Shown: positions 32,505 through 42,459 of the stretch, in pieces
How positions within the stretch are numbered: position 1 is the stretch's first letter
Layout: every line of letters begins with the position of its first letter
Assembly: GCA_963755825.1 (NCBI GenBank)
Contig: CAVWLA010000001.1
Coordinates: 1,798,001 to 1,862,000, forward strand
Origin: DATBQN01 sp963755825
GTDB lineage: Bacteria > Acidobacteriota > Thermoanaerobaculia > Multivoradales > UBA5704
Length of the DNA: 64,000 nt
Reading direction: 5' to 3'
Made by a program: the position numbers and the translations under genes
Notes under the pieces: model-generated
What the model saw: only the letters and a program-made list of their open reading frames with translations
What the model was told of the DNA's origin: nothing
The model's database searches: none

Positions 32505-34595
32505 ATGCAGGTGGAGAGCCCCGCGAAGATCCGCAATCTCGCCGTCGCCGGCCACAACGACACCGGCAAGACCACCCTCGTCAGCGCCCTCCTCTACGCC
32601 GGCGGCGTCCACAACCGCCTCAACCGCGTCGAGGACGGCAACACGGCGACCGACTTCGATCCCGAGGAGGTCGAGCGCGGCATCTCGATCGGTCTCGCGA
32701 CCTGTTTCCTCCCCTGGCGCCAGCACAAGGTCAACCTCATCGACTGCCCCGGCTACGGCATCTTCTTCACCGAGACCAAGCAGGGGATGCGCGCCGCCGA
32801 CGCGGTGCTGCTCTGCGTCAACGGCGTTGCCGGCGTCGAGGTCAACACCACCCAGGTGTGGAGCTTCGCCGCAGAGATCGAGCTGCCGCTCGTCGTCCAC
32901 CTGTCGAAGATGGACCGCGAGCGCGCCGACTTCGAGCGCACCTTGGCCGGCCTGCAGAAGACCTTCGGCCGCGCCGTGCTGCCCATCCAGCTCCCCATCG
33001 GCAGCGAGGCGGGCTTCAGCGGGGTGATCGATCTGGTCGCCAACCAGGCCTTGCGCTACGACCGCGACGGCAACGGCAAGGCCGAGCCGACGGCGATCCC
33101 GGCCGAGCTCGCCGAGGGGGCCGCGGCCGCCCGCGCCCAGCTCGTCGAGGCGGTGGCGGAGACCGACGACCTGCTCATGGAGGGCTTCTTCGAGCAGGGG
33201 ACGCTGTCGCAGGACGACCTCGAGAACGGCCTGCGCCAGGCGGTGCGGCGGCGCCAGCTCTTCCCCCTGGTGCTCGGCGCCGAGGGGCACGGCATCGGCA
33301 GCTCGGCCCTCCTCGACGTCATCGTCTCCTTCGTCCCCGATCCGACCCATCACAACCCGATCCCGTCGACCAACCTCGGCGGCGAGGCGGTCGAGCTGCC
33401 GGCGGACCCCGCGGCGCCGCTCGCCGCCCTCGTCTTCAAGACCCTCTCCGACCCCTTCACCGGCAAGATCTCGCTCCTCCGCGTGGTCTCCGGGACGCTG
33501 CGCTCCGACGGCACCGCCTACAACCCGCGCGCCGAGGAGACCGAGCGCATCGGCCACGTCATGGAGCTGCAGGGCAAGACCGGCAGCGCCGTGCCGCAGC
33601 TCCTCGCCGGCGACATCGGCGCCATCGCCAAGCTCAAGTTCACCGTCTCCGGCGACACCCTCTGCGCCAAGGAGCGGCCGGTCCGCATCGGCTGGATCAC
33701 CGCCCCCGAGCCGGCGATGGCCTTCGCCGTCGAGCCGAAGAGCAAGGGGGACGAGGAGAAGATCGGCGAGGCGCTCGCCCGCCTGATGGACGAGGACCTG
33801 ACGTTGAAGGCCGGCCGCGACCCCGACACCCACGAGCACCTGCTCTCCGGCACCGGCCAGCTCCACATCGAGATCGCGGTCTCCAAGCTGAAACGCCGCT
33901 ACCACGTCGAGGTGCTCCTCCATCCGCCGAAGGTCCCCTACCGCGAGACCATCGCCAAGCCCGCCGAGGGGCACGGCCGCCACAAGAAGCAGACCGGCGG
34001 CCGCGGCCAGTTCGCCGACTGCAAGATCAAGATCGAGCCGCTGACGCGCGGCGAGGACTTCAAGTTCGTCGACGCCATCTTCGGCGGCGCCATCCCGCAG
34101 AACTTCCGGCCGGCGGTCGAGAAGGGGATCCAGGAGGCGCGCCGGCGCGGCTACCTCGCCGGCTATCCGGTCGTCGACTTCGCGGTGCGGCTGCTCGACG
34201 GCCAGTACCACGACGTCGACTCCTCGGAGATGGCGTTCAAGATCGCCGGCTCGCTGGCCTGGAAGGACGCCATGGCGAAGGCCGGCGCCACCCTCCTCGA
34301 GCCGATCATGAAGATCGAGGTCACCACGCCCGAGGAGTTCATGGGCGACATCATGGGCGACCTCTCGCAGCGCCGCGGCCGGCCGCAGGGCATGGAGGCG
34401 ATGAACGGCTCGCAGGTCATCCGCGCCACGGCGCCGATGTCCGAGATGCTCAACTACGCTCCGGCGCTGCGCTCGATGACGCAGGGGCGGTCGAGCTTCC
34501 ACATGGAGTTCTCACACTACGAAGAGGTCCCTCGTCCGGTGCAGGAGAAGATCATCGCCGAGGCCGCCAAGCACCGCCAAGAGCACGAGGCCTGA
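32505..34595 (+). CDS. EF-G-like translational GTPase paralogue with altered G3/G4 motifs
   Basis: 696 residues. The ATG at 32505 follows a strong SD (GAAGGAGG). All EF-G domains are present: the G domain, domain II (DPFTGKISLLRVVSG), domain III (GTGQLHIEIAVSKLKR), domain IV (HKKQTGGRGQFADCKIKI) and domain V (EVTTPEEFMGDIMGDLSQRRG). G1 is GHNDTGKTT (16-24) and switch I has ERGISI. G3 is DCPGYG (80-85), with Tyr84 where translocating EF-G has the catalytic His of DTPGH, and G4 is SKMD (134-137) instead of NKMD. It belongs near the EF-G-like/EF-G2 paralogues. It lies 19 nt upstream of efp, so it is co-expressed with another ribosome factor. Confidence 0.88.
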   Translation: MQVESPAKIRNLAVAGHNDTGKTTLVSALLYAGGVHNRLNRVEDGNTATDFDPEEVERGISIGLATCFLPWRQHKVNLIDCPGYGIFFTETKQGMRAADAVLLCVNGVAGVEVNTTQVWSFAAEIELPLVVHLSKMDRERADFERTLAGLQKTFGRAVLPIQLPIGSEAGFSGVIDLVANQALRYDRDGNGKAEPTAIPAELAEGAAAARAQLVEAVAETDDLLMEGFFEQGTLSQDDLENGLRQAVRRRQLFPLVLGAEGHGIGSSALLDVIVSFVPDPTHHNPIPSTNLGGEAVELPADPAAPLAALVFKTLSDPFTGKISLLRVVSGTLRSDGTAYNPRAEETERIGHVMELQGKTGSAVPQLLAGDIGAIAKLKFTVSGDTLCAKERPVRIGWITAPEPAMAFAVEPKSKGDEEKIGEALARLMDEDLTLKAGRDPDTHEHLLSGTGQLHIEIAVSKLKRRYHVEVLLHPPKVPYRETIAKPAEGHGRHKKQTGGRGQFADCKIKIEPLTRGEDFKFVDAIFGGAIPQNFRPAVEKGIQEARRRGYLAGYPVVDFAVRLLDGQYHDVDSSEMAFKIAGSLAWKDAMAKAGATLLEPIMKIEVTTPEEFMGDIMGDLSQRRGRPQGMEAMNGSQVIRATAPMSEMLNYAPALRSMTQGRSSFHMEFSHYEEVPRPVQEKIIAEAAKHRQEHEA

Positions 34596-34614
34596 ACTCT
34601 TTCCGGAGGTTTCC

Positions 34615-35172
34615 TTGATCCAAGCGACTCAGATGCGAGCCGGCATGTGCATCCTCTTCGAGGGTGACATCTGCCGGATCATGACCGTGAACCACGTCAC
34701 GCCGGGCAATTGGCGCGGCTTCGTCCAGGCCAAGATGCGCAGCCTGAAGACCGGCAACAGCTTCGAGCACCGCTTCGGCTCGACCGAGAAGGTGGAGCGG
34801 GCGATCCTCGACACCATGCAGATGGAGTATCTGTACTCCGATCCGTCGGGTCACCACTTCATGAACCAGGAGACCTACGACCAGATCACCATGGACGACG
34901 AGACGCTGGGCTCCAACAAGCTCTACCTGCTGCCCAACACCGTCCTGCAGATCGACTTCTACGAGGAGCAGCCGGTGGGCATCGAGCTCCCCAACACCGT
35001 CACCCTGGAGATCGTCGACACCGAGCCCAGCATGAAGGGGGCGACGGCCTCGGCCTCCTACAAGCCGGCGAAGCTCGAGACCGGCCTGGTGGTGATGGTG
35101 CCGCCGTTCGTCGAGGTGGGCAACAAGATCATCGTCGACACCCGCGAGGACAAGTACCTGTCGCGGGCCTGA
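34615..35172 (+). CDS. efp: Elongation factor P
   Basis: 185 residues with a TTG start at 34615, supported by CCGGAGG 6 nt upstream. All three EF-P domains are present: the KOW-like N-terminus (IQATQMRAGMCILFEGD), the OB domain start (YLYSDPSGHHFMNQETYDQI) and the C-terminal signature (ASASYKPAKLETGLVVMVPPFVEVGNKIIVDTR). EF-P relieves stalling at polyproline. The domain I tip reads TPGNWRGF. Asn32 is where E. coli has the modified Lys34, with Trp33-Arg34 next, so neither the lysyl nor the standard rhamnosyl-Arg site is present in its usual place. It is encoded directly after the EF-G-like gene. Confidence 0.93.
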   Translation: MIQATQMRAGMCILFEGDICRIMTVNHVTPGNWRGFVQAKMRSLKTGNSFEHRFGSTEKVERAILDTMQMEYLYSDPSGHHFMNQETYDQITMDDETLGSNKLYLLPNTVLQIDFYEEQPVGIELPNTVTLEIVDTEPSMKGATASASYKPAKLETGLVVMVPPFVEVGNKIIVDTREDKYLSRA

Positions 35173-35189
35173 GCGGAGCGGGCGCGCGC

Positions 35190-35195
35190 TAGAAT
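35190..35195 (+). promoter_or_regulatory. -10 box TAGAAT before the M50 gene
   Basis: TAGAAT lies 7 nt before the GTG start at 35203, with no SD between. A transcript from it would be essentially leaderless. No good -35 is seen, and the gene may also be read from the efp operon upstream. Confidence 0.4.
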
Positions 35196-35202
35196 CGCGC
35201 CC

Positions 35203-35922
35203 GTGCCCACCGACATCGCCGACCTCGTCGTCCTCGGCATCACCTGGTTCTTCGTCTTCCTCTTCTCGACGACTCTCCACGAGGCGGGGCACGCCCTGGC
35301 GGCCCTGCGACTCGGCGACTCGACGGCCTACCACGGCGGCCAGGTCAGCCTGTCGCCGTTTCCCCACATCCAGCGCGAGCCGTTCGGCATGGTCGTCGTG
35401 CCGCTCCTCTCCTTCGTGCTGTCGAAAGGCGGCTGGATGATGGGCTGGGCGAGCGCCCCCTACGATCCGCAGTGGGCCCACCGCTACCCGCGGCGGGCGG
35501 CGATCATGGCGATCGCCGGCCCGGCGGCGAACCTCGCCCTGGTGCTCGCCGCGGCGCTCGCGGTGCGGCTGGGGATCGCGGCAGGCGTCTACTTCCCGCC
35601 GCAGAGCATCTCCTTCCGCAGCATCGTCGGCGTCCACGGCGGCGGCCTCGCCGCCGCCGCGGTGACGCCGCTCAGCATCTTCTTCTCGCTCAACCTCATC
35701 CTCTTCGTCTTCAACCTGCTGCCGGTGCCGCCGCTCGACGGCAGCGCCGCGATCGGCATCTTCATGAAGGACGAGACGGCGCGGAGCTATCAGGCCTTCC
35801 TCCGCCAGCCGATGTTCTCGATGCTGGGCTTCCTCGTCGCCTGGTATCTCTTCGACCCCATCTTCGAGCCCATCCACCTGCTCGCCTTGAACCTCCTCTA
35901 TCCGGGAGCCGGCTACCGATGA
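35203..35922 (+). CDS. Site-2-protease-like M50 membrane metalloprotease
   Basis: 239 residues, GTG start. It has the HEAGH zinc motif inside the first membrane helix (FLFSTTLHEAGHALAALRLG). The third ligand motif NLLPVPPLDG lies near residue 175, and several further helices are present (IMAIAGPAANLALVLAAALAV, LSIFFSLNLILFVF). The short compact form without a PDZ domain resembles the bacterial rhomboid-like M50B group, which cleaves membrane-embedded substrates. The substrate is unknown. Its stop codon overlaps the start of the amidohydrolase gene by 4 nt. Confidence 0.88.
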   Translation: MPTDIADLVVLGITWFFVFLFSTTLHEAGHALAALRLGDSTAYHGGQVSLSPFPHIQREPFGMVVVPLLSFVLSKGGWMMGWASAPYDPQWAHRYPRRAAIMAIAGPAANLALVLAAALAVRLGIAAGVYFPPQSISFRSIVGVHGGGLAAAAVTPLSIFFSLNLILFVFNLLPVPPLDGSAAIGIFMKDETARSYQAFLRQPMFSMLGFLVAWYLFDPIFEPIHLLALNLLYPGAGYR

Positions 35923-37259
35923 AGCGCGCCGCCTGGGCCGCCGCCGCGGCCATTCTCGCCTTCGCAGCCGCTGGCGGCCGCGCGACGCATGTCGCGCACG
36001 CGGCCGAGCCGGCGCCGCCGGCCGCCGATCCGCCGCTCCTGCTGACCGGCGCCCGCGTGCTCGACCCCTCGGGCAGCCGCTGGCTCGACGGCCGGGACGT
36101 GATGGTCGCCGGCGGCCGCATCGCCGGGATCGCCGCCGCCGGCTCGCTGGCGCCGCCGCCGGGCGCCGTCCGCCTCGATCTCGCCGGCCTCCATCTCATC
36201 CCCGGCCTGATCGAGCTCCACTCCCACCTCCTCCTCCACCCCTACGACGAGACGCCCTGGGACGAGCAGGTGCTCAAGGAGCCGCTCGAGCAGCGCACCC
36301 TCCGCGGCGTGCTGGCGGCGCGGGCGACGGTCGAGGCCGGCTTCACCACCGTGCGCGATCTCGGCACCGAGGGGGCCGGCTTCGCCGACGTCGCGCTGCG
36401 CGACGCCATCGCCAAGCGCTGGATCGTCGGGCCGCGCGTCTTCGCCGCCACCCGCGCCCTGGTGGCCTCGGGCGCCTACGGCCCGGCGGGCGATCCGCGC
36501 TGGGACCTCCCCAAGGGCGCGCAGGTGGTCGATGGCCCCGTCGAGGTGCGCCGCGCCGCCCGCCAGCAGATCGCCGCGGGGGCGGACTGGATCAAGGTCT
36601 ACGCCGACTACCGGCGGCGCCCCGGCGGCCCGTCGACGCCGACCTTCACCGAGGAGGAGATGGCGGCGGCGGTCGACGAGGCGCGGAGCGCCGGGCTGCC
36701 GGTCGCCGCCCACGCCTACACCGACGAGGGGATCCGCCGCGCCGTGCTCGCCGGCGTGCGGACGATCGAGCACGGCACGGACGTCTCGGACGAGACCCTG
36801 GCGCTGATGAAGAGGAAGGGCGTCGTCCTCTGCCCGACGCTCGCCGCCGGCGAGGCGATCGCCCGCTACGGCGGCTGGAAGCCCGGTACGCCCGAGCCGC
36901 CGCGCCTGCGCGCCGAGCGCGAGTTTTTCGCCCGCCTGCTCCGCTCCGGCGTGACGATCGGCAACGGCAGCGACGTCGGCGTCTTCACCCACGGCGAGAA
37001 CGCCCGCGAGCCGGAGCTCATGGTCGCCTATGGCATGAAGCCGGTCGACGCCCTGCGCGCCGCGACGGCGACCGCCGCCGCCGTGCTGGGCAAGGCGAAC
37101 GAGCTGGGGAAGGTGGAGAGCGGCTACGTGGCGGACCTGGTGGCGGTCGACGGCGACCCGCTCGCCGACATCTCGGCGCTCGGCAGGCCGGCGGTCGTCG
37201 TCAAGAACGGCGTCGTGGTGCGGGCGCGGGGCGTGGCGCCAGCCACCGCGCCGCGCTGA
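35919..37259 (+). CDS. Secreted amidohydrolase-family enzyme
   Basis: 446 residues from the ATG at 35919, which opens a Sec signal peptide (MKRAAWAAAAAILAFAAAGG). The metal sites of the amidohydrolase superfamily are visible: LIELHSHLLL (HxH), WIKVYADY (the bridging Lys), VAAHAYTD, TIEHGTDVSD and GNGSDVGVFTHG (Asp). The layout resembles imidazolonepropionase/Xaa-Pro dipeptidase-type amidohydrolases that are often exported in soil bacteria. Its substrate is unknown, possibly an N-acyl or proline-containing dipeptide. It is coupled to the M50 gene by an ATGA overlap. A second enzyme of the same superfamily lies at 37.7-39.4 kb. Confidence 0.88.
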   Translation: MKRAAWAAAAAILAFAAAGGRATHVAHAAEPAPPAADPPLLLTGARVLDPSGSRWLDGRDVMVAGGRIAGIAAAGSLAPPPGAVRLDLAGLHLIPGLIELHSHLLLHPYDETPWDEQVLKEPLEQRTLRGVLAARATVEAGFTTVRDLGTEGAGFADVALRDAIAKRWIVGPRVFAATRALVASGAYGPAGDPRWDLPKGAQVVDGPVEVRRAARQQIAAGADWIKVYADYRRRPGGPSTPTFTEEEMAAAVDEARSAGLPVAAHAYTDEGIRRAVLAGVRTIEHGTDVSDETLALMKRKGVVLCPTLAAGEAIARYGGWKPGTPEPPRLRAEREFFARLLRSGVTIGNGSDVGVFTHGENAREPELMVAYGMKPVDALRAATATAAAVLGKANELGKVESGYVADLVAVDGDPLADISALGRPAVVVKNGVVVRARGVAPATAPR

Positions 37260-37274
37260 GGATCTGGCGACCAG

Positions 37275-37619
37275 CTAGCCGTGCGACGGCTGATCGTCGT
37301 CGAGGTACTCCGCCGGCACGTCGTCCTCGGGCACTTCGCGGGTGCGGATGGGACCCTCGTCCGCATTCGGGGCATCCTCGATGCCGCTGATGACGCCGGC
37401 CTCCCATGCCTGGCCCTCCTCGACCAGCTCCTCGACGCTCTCGGAATCCGCCAGCTCGTCGCGTGACAGGCCCTCGGTATCGCCCGCCTGGCCGCCGGCG
37501 TCCGCTCCGAGGCCGCGATCGGACGGCGGCGGCGCGGCGTCGAAGTCCGCCGGACCGCGATGCGAGTGCCAGCTCTTGTCCGAACCTTCTTCTTCTCCGA
37601 CCGGATCTTTGTCGCTCAT
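37275..37619 (-). CDS. Small acidic conserved hypothetical protein
   Basis: 114 residues, very rich in Asp/Glu, no signal peptide. The N-terminal half looks disordered (SDKDPVGEEEGSDKSWHSH). The C-terminal half is better ordered, with SVEELVEEGQAWEAGVISGI followed by TREVPEDDVPAEYLDDD, a pattern I recall from small conserved proteins next to unrelated genes in several phyla. Function unknown. It is 50 nt downstream of the next upstream gene's stop codon on the same strand and convergent with the amidohydrolase. Confidence 0.7.
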   Translation of the reverse strand: MSDKDPVGEEEGSDKSWHSHRGPADFDAAPPPSDRGLGADAGGQAGDTEGLSRDELADSESVEELVEEGQAWEAGVISGIEDAPNADEGPIRTREVPEDDVPAEYLDDDQPSHG

Positions 37620-37669
37620 GGCCGCTTCTCCCTGCGAAATGGGTGCCCGCCCGAGGGCTCGCCCCGGAG

Positions 37670-39370
<1,701 letters not shown>

Positions 39371-39687
39371 GTTCAGTCTCCTGCAGACAGGTCGGGAAAG
39401 TCGCCGGCGATCCTGCCAGATGCCGCCCCAGCCGGCAACCGTGAAATTCAATCGCCCGGCAGGCCGTCCCCTCAGATGCCCTCCAGATGACAGAATTCTC
39501 CTCCCCACGTCGGCCAGGAATAGGGGAATAGGTACCTGGCACCTTTTCGTCCTCGTGAGGTCTCCGACTATCACTGCATGATGTCATTTGCCTGCCAAAC
39601 GTAGGCACCTGGCACCTCGCCGCATCGTCGGCGCGGGGGGATCGAGCGGAGGGGAAGCGGGGGGTGAGGGCCTTCGCGGTCGCCGGC
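39371..39687. repeat. Intergenic region with GGTGCCAGGT-type motifs, cluster 3
   Basis: 317 nt with no gene, between an upstream virJ-like gene and the amidohydrolase on the same strand. Two palindromic motif copies are present, GGTACCTGGCACC (39531-39543) and GGCACCTGGCACC (39604-39616), the latter followed by TCGCCGCATCGTCGG. The stretch between them is AT-richer than its surroundings (about 39550-39600) and could hold the amidohydrolase promoter or a mobile-element scar. Confidence 0.6.
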
Positions 39688-41283
39688 CTAGCAGCCGCCG
39701 GCGAGGAGGGCGACGACGGCGCGGGCGCTATCGGCGCGATCGAGGGCTTCGGCGATGCTCTGGGCGACGCGGGCGGCGGCGGGGGCGAGGCGGTGGCCGC
39801 CTGGGCGCTCGACGACTCGGGCGAGCCCGGGGGCGAGCTGGCGGCAGAGGCTCCCGGTCTCGCGCTCGCCGTAGGAGCAGAGGACCGGCTTGCCGTCGAG
39901 CTTCTCGACCTCAGGCAAGACCTCGCGGGCGTCGCGGCCGTCGCCGCCGAAGAAATCGACCAGGGTGAGCCGGAAGTCGGCCCGCCGGTCGGGACCGATC
40001 AGGGCGACGAGCGGGATGCGGTCGCGGAGGTCCTCCGGCAGGCGGTTGACGAAGAAGGGCAGGACATCGGCCCCGAAGGAGTAACCGATCACCAGCGCCT
40101 CCTCGGCGTGCCAGGCGGCGAGGTAGTGGCGGAGCACCGACTCGAGGTCGTGGGCGCCCTCGTCCGGGCCGCGGGTATGGAAGAGGAAGTAACGCAGCGA
40201 GCTCCACCCCACCACCGGGATGCCGCGGGCGGCGAGCGATTCGGCGAGGCGGCGGTCGGCGGCGCGCCAGCCGGTGTCGCCGCTCAAGAGAACCGCCATC
40301 CGGGCGCCGCCGTCCGGCGCTGCCACCGGCGGCTCGACCTCGATAAGCGGCAGGCGCAGTGCCGGATCGGGCGGCACGAGGGCCGCCTCGGTTGAGCTGG
40401 GCGGCGCGGTGTGCCGGCTCTTCGACCGTTTCCCCGAGGGTTTCGCCGGCGGTGCCGCGTCGCCCGAGCCGGCGTCGCCCGTCCGGCCGCGCTCGGCGCG
40501 GACACCGCCCACCACCCGCGCGTAGCTGTCCTTGAACTCCGGCATCCAGTTCTTGGGCACCGAGAAGCCGTGCCCCACCTTGTGCAGCCAGACCAGCTCG
40601 CCATGGGGCACCTCGCTGACGTAGGTGCGGGTGTCCTCGGGCGTGCAGATCTTGTCGATGTCCCCCTGCAGAGCGATCCACGGCACCTCGAGGCTCTGGC
40701 TCGGCTGGAAGTCGACGCCCTTGCCCTCGGGGTCGCGCTTCCAGGTGAGGCCGTTGCCCTTGCAGATCGGCATGTTGACGATCAGGTCCGGGCAGAAGCC
40801 GAGGCTGACGGCGCCGCCGAAGGTCTTCGGCGGCGCCTGCACCAGCGCCGCGTAGACCAGCGTCGCGCCGGAGGAGTAGCCGATGAGGATGGGCGGCACC
40901 AGCGTCGTGTAGCCGTAGCGCTTCTCGACCGCCTGGCCGAGCGCCTCGAGATCGGCGCCCGGGTTGAAGCAGATCGAGGGGTCGGCGGCGGCCGTCTCGT
41001 GGCCCGTGGCGCCGACGTTCTTCAGGTAGGCGGGGATGCTGATCCCGGCGACCAGGGTGTCCATGCCGGCGATCTCGCGCGCCATGTCGATGACGCCGAG
41101 CTTCCAGCCGCCATCGCCGGAGACGAAGAGCGCGACGTGGGTCGGGTGCGCCGTCGGCAGGTAGACGGTGACCTTGCCGAACGGCGCGAGGTCGAAGGTC
41201 TCCTCCTTGGCGAGACAGGCCGGCGCGAGCAGGGCGGCGGCGAGCAAGGCGGCGGCAAAGGGCTTCGCGGTTCCAACGTTCAC
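39688..41283 (-). CDS. AcvB/VirJ-like secreted alpha/beta-hydrolase
   Basis: 531 residues from the GTG at 41283, preceded by GGGAGAA. The signal peptide AKPFAAALLAAALLAPACLA contains a Cys that could be a lipobox. The N-terminal half has one alpha/beta-hydrolase-like domain (FVSGDGGWKLGV, ILIGYSSGATLVYAAL). The C-terminal half is the VirJ domain (LLSGDTGWRAADRRLAESLA, VIGYSFGADVLPFFVNRLP). This double-domain AcvB form acts in the periplasm; Agrobacterium AcvB has been linked to lysyl-phosphatidylglycerol hydrolysis and virulence. A Lys/Pro-rich linker joins the halves. Divergent from the aldo/keto reductase gene. Confidence 0.85.
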   Translation of the reverse strand: MNVGTAKPFAAALLAAALLAPACLAKEETFDLAPFGKVTVYLPTAHPTHVALFVSGDGGWKLGVIDMAREIAGMDTLVAGISIPAYLKNVGATGHETAAADPSICFNPGADLEALGQAVEKRYGYTTLVPPILIGYSSGATLVYAALVQAPPKTFGGAVSLGFCPDLIVNMPICKGNGLTWKRDPEGKGVDFQPSQSLEVPWIALQGDIDKICTPEDTRTYVSEVPHGELVWLHKVGHGFSVPKNWMPEFKDSYARVVGGVRAERGRTGDAGSGDAAPPAKPSGKRSKSRHTAPPSSTEAALVPPDPALRLPLIEVEPPVAAPDGGARMAVLLSGDTGWRAADRRLAESLAARGIPVVGWSSLRYFLFHTRGPDEGAHDLESVLRHYLAAWHAEEALVIGYSFGADVLPFFVNRLPEDLRDRIPLVALIGPDRRADFRLTLVDFFGGDGRDAREVLPEVEKLDGKPVLCSYGERETGSLCRQLAPGLARVVERPGGHRLAPAAARVAQSIAEALDRADSARAVVALLAGGC

Positions 41284-41458
41284 AGATTTCTCCCGGGGAT
41301 GAGTCGTACCTCGGAGGCCGCGGCGGCGGCGCCGCCGCTCGAGCATGATCGCGATCGGAGCACGACCGATCGAGGCGGATCAAAGGCTGCACGGATTGTG
41401 CCTCAGAAACGGCGGGGGGAGAAGGTCGCCCTTTTCCCCGATGCTACGATGCCGGCCC

Positions 41459-42451
41459 ATGGACTACGTCAACCTCGGCGCGAGCGGCCTCAAGGTCTCG
41501 CGCGTCTGCCTCGGCTGCATGAGCTACGGCACCCCGCAGTGGCGTCCGTGGGTGCTGCCGGAAGCCGCCGGCCGTCCCTTCTTCGCTCGCGCCCTGGAGC
41601 TGGGGGTCAACTTCTTCGACACCGCCGACATGTACTCGGACGGCGTCTCCGAAGAGATCCTCGGCCGCGCCATCCGCGACCTCGCCCGCCGCGACGAAGT
41701 GGTGATCGCCACCAAGGTCTTCTTCCCCACCGGCCCGGGACCCAACGCCCGCGGCCTGTCGCGCAAGCACATCGTGCAGGCGATCGACGCCTCGCTCCGC
41801 CGCCTGGGCACCGACCACGTCGACCTCTACCAGATCCATCGGCTGGACAAGGAGACGCCGATCGAGGAGACCCTCGCCGCCCTGGCCGACGTGGTGCGCG
41901 CCGGCAAGGCGCTCTACCTGGGAGCGTCGAGCATGTCCTCCTGGCAGTTCGCCCAGGCGCTCGCCCTCCAGGAGCGCCACGGCTGGCCGCGCTTCGTCTC
42001 GATGCAGAACCACTACAACCTCGTCTACCGCGAGGAGGAGCGGGAGATGCTCCCCCTCTGCCGCCACGAAGGGGTCGGCGTCATCCCCTGGAGCCCGCTC
42101 GCCCGCGGCTTCCTCGCCGGCAACCGCAAGCGCGGCGAGCAGGGCGAGCGCGGCGGCGACACCGCGCGCTCCACCTCCGACGACTACGCGCAGAAGATGT
42201 ACTACGAGGACGGCGACTTCGCCGTCGTCGACCGGGTCCTCGAGGTCGCCCGAAGCCGCGGCGTGAAGCCCGCCCAGGTGGCCCTCGCCTGGCTCCTCGC
42301 CCAGCCGGGGGTGACGGCGCCGATCGTCGGGGCGACCCGGCTCGAGCACCTCGAGGACGCCGCCGCCGCGCTCGCCCTGACGCTCGACGAGAGCGAGCGC
42401 CGGAGCCTCGAGGAGCCCTACCGGCCGCATCCGGTGCTCGGCCACTTCTAG
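41459..42451 (+). CDS. Aldo/keto reductase
   Basis: 330 residues from the ATG at 41459. The catalytic tetrad is visible: Asp and Tyr in FFDTADMYSDG, Lys in VVIATKVFFP and His in DLYQIHRLD. The NADPH-binding C-terminal segment reads TAPIVGATRLEHLEDA. It is similar to the AKR12/13-like group (YcsN/YajO type) with RVCLGCMSYG near the N-terminus. The substrate cannot be told. A TACGAT box lies 8 nt before the start. The TauE/SafE gene follows after 8 nt, so the two are probably co-transcribed. Confidence 0.92.
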   Translation: MDYVNLGASGLKVSRVCLGCMSYGTPQWRPWVLPEAAGRPFFARALELGVNFFDTADMYSDGVSEEILGRAIRDLARRDEVVIATKVFFPTGPGPNARGLSRKHIVQAIDASLRRLGTDHVDLYQIHRLDKETPIEETLAALADVVRAGKALYLGASSMSSWQFAQALALQERHGWPRFVSMQNHYNLVYREEEREMLPLCRHEGVGVIPWSPLARGFLAGNRKRGEQGERGGDTARSTSDDYAQKMYYEDGDFAVVDRVLEVARSRGVKPAQVALAWLLAQPGVTAPIVGATRLEHLEDAAAALALTLDESERRSLEEPYRPHPVLGHF

Positions 42452-42459
42452 CGGGAACG

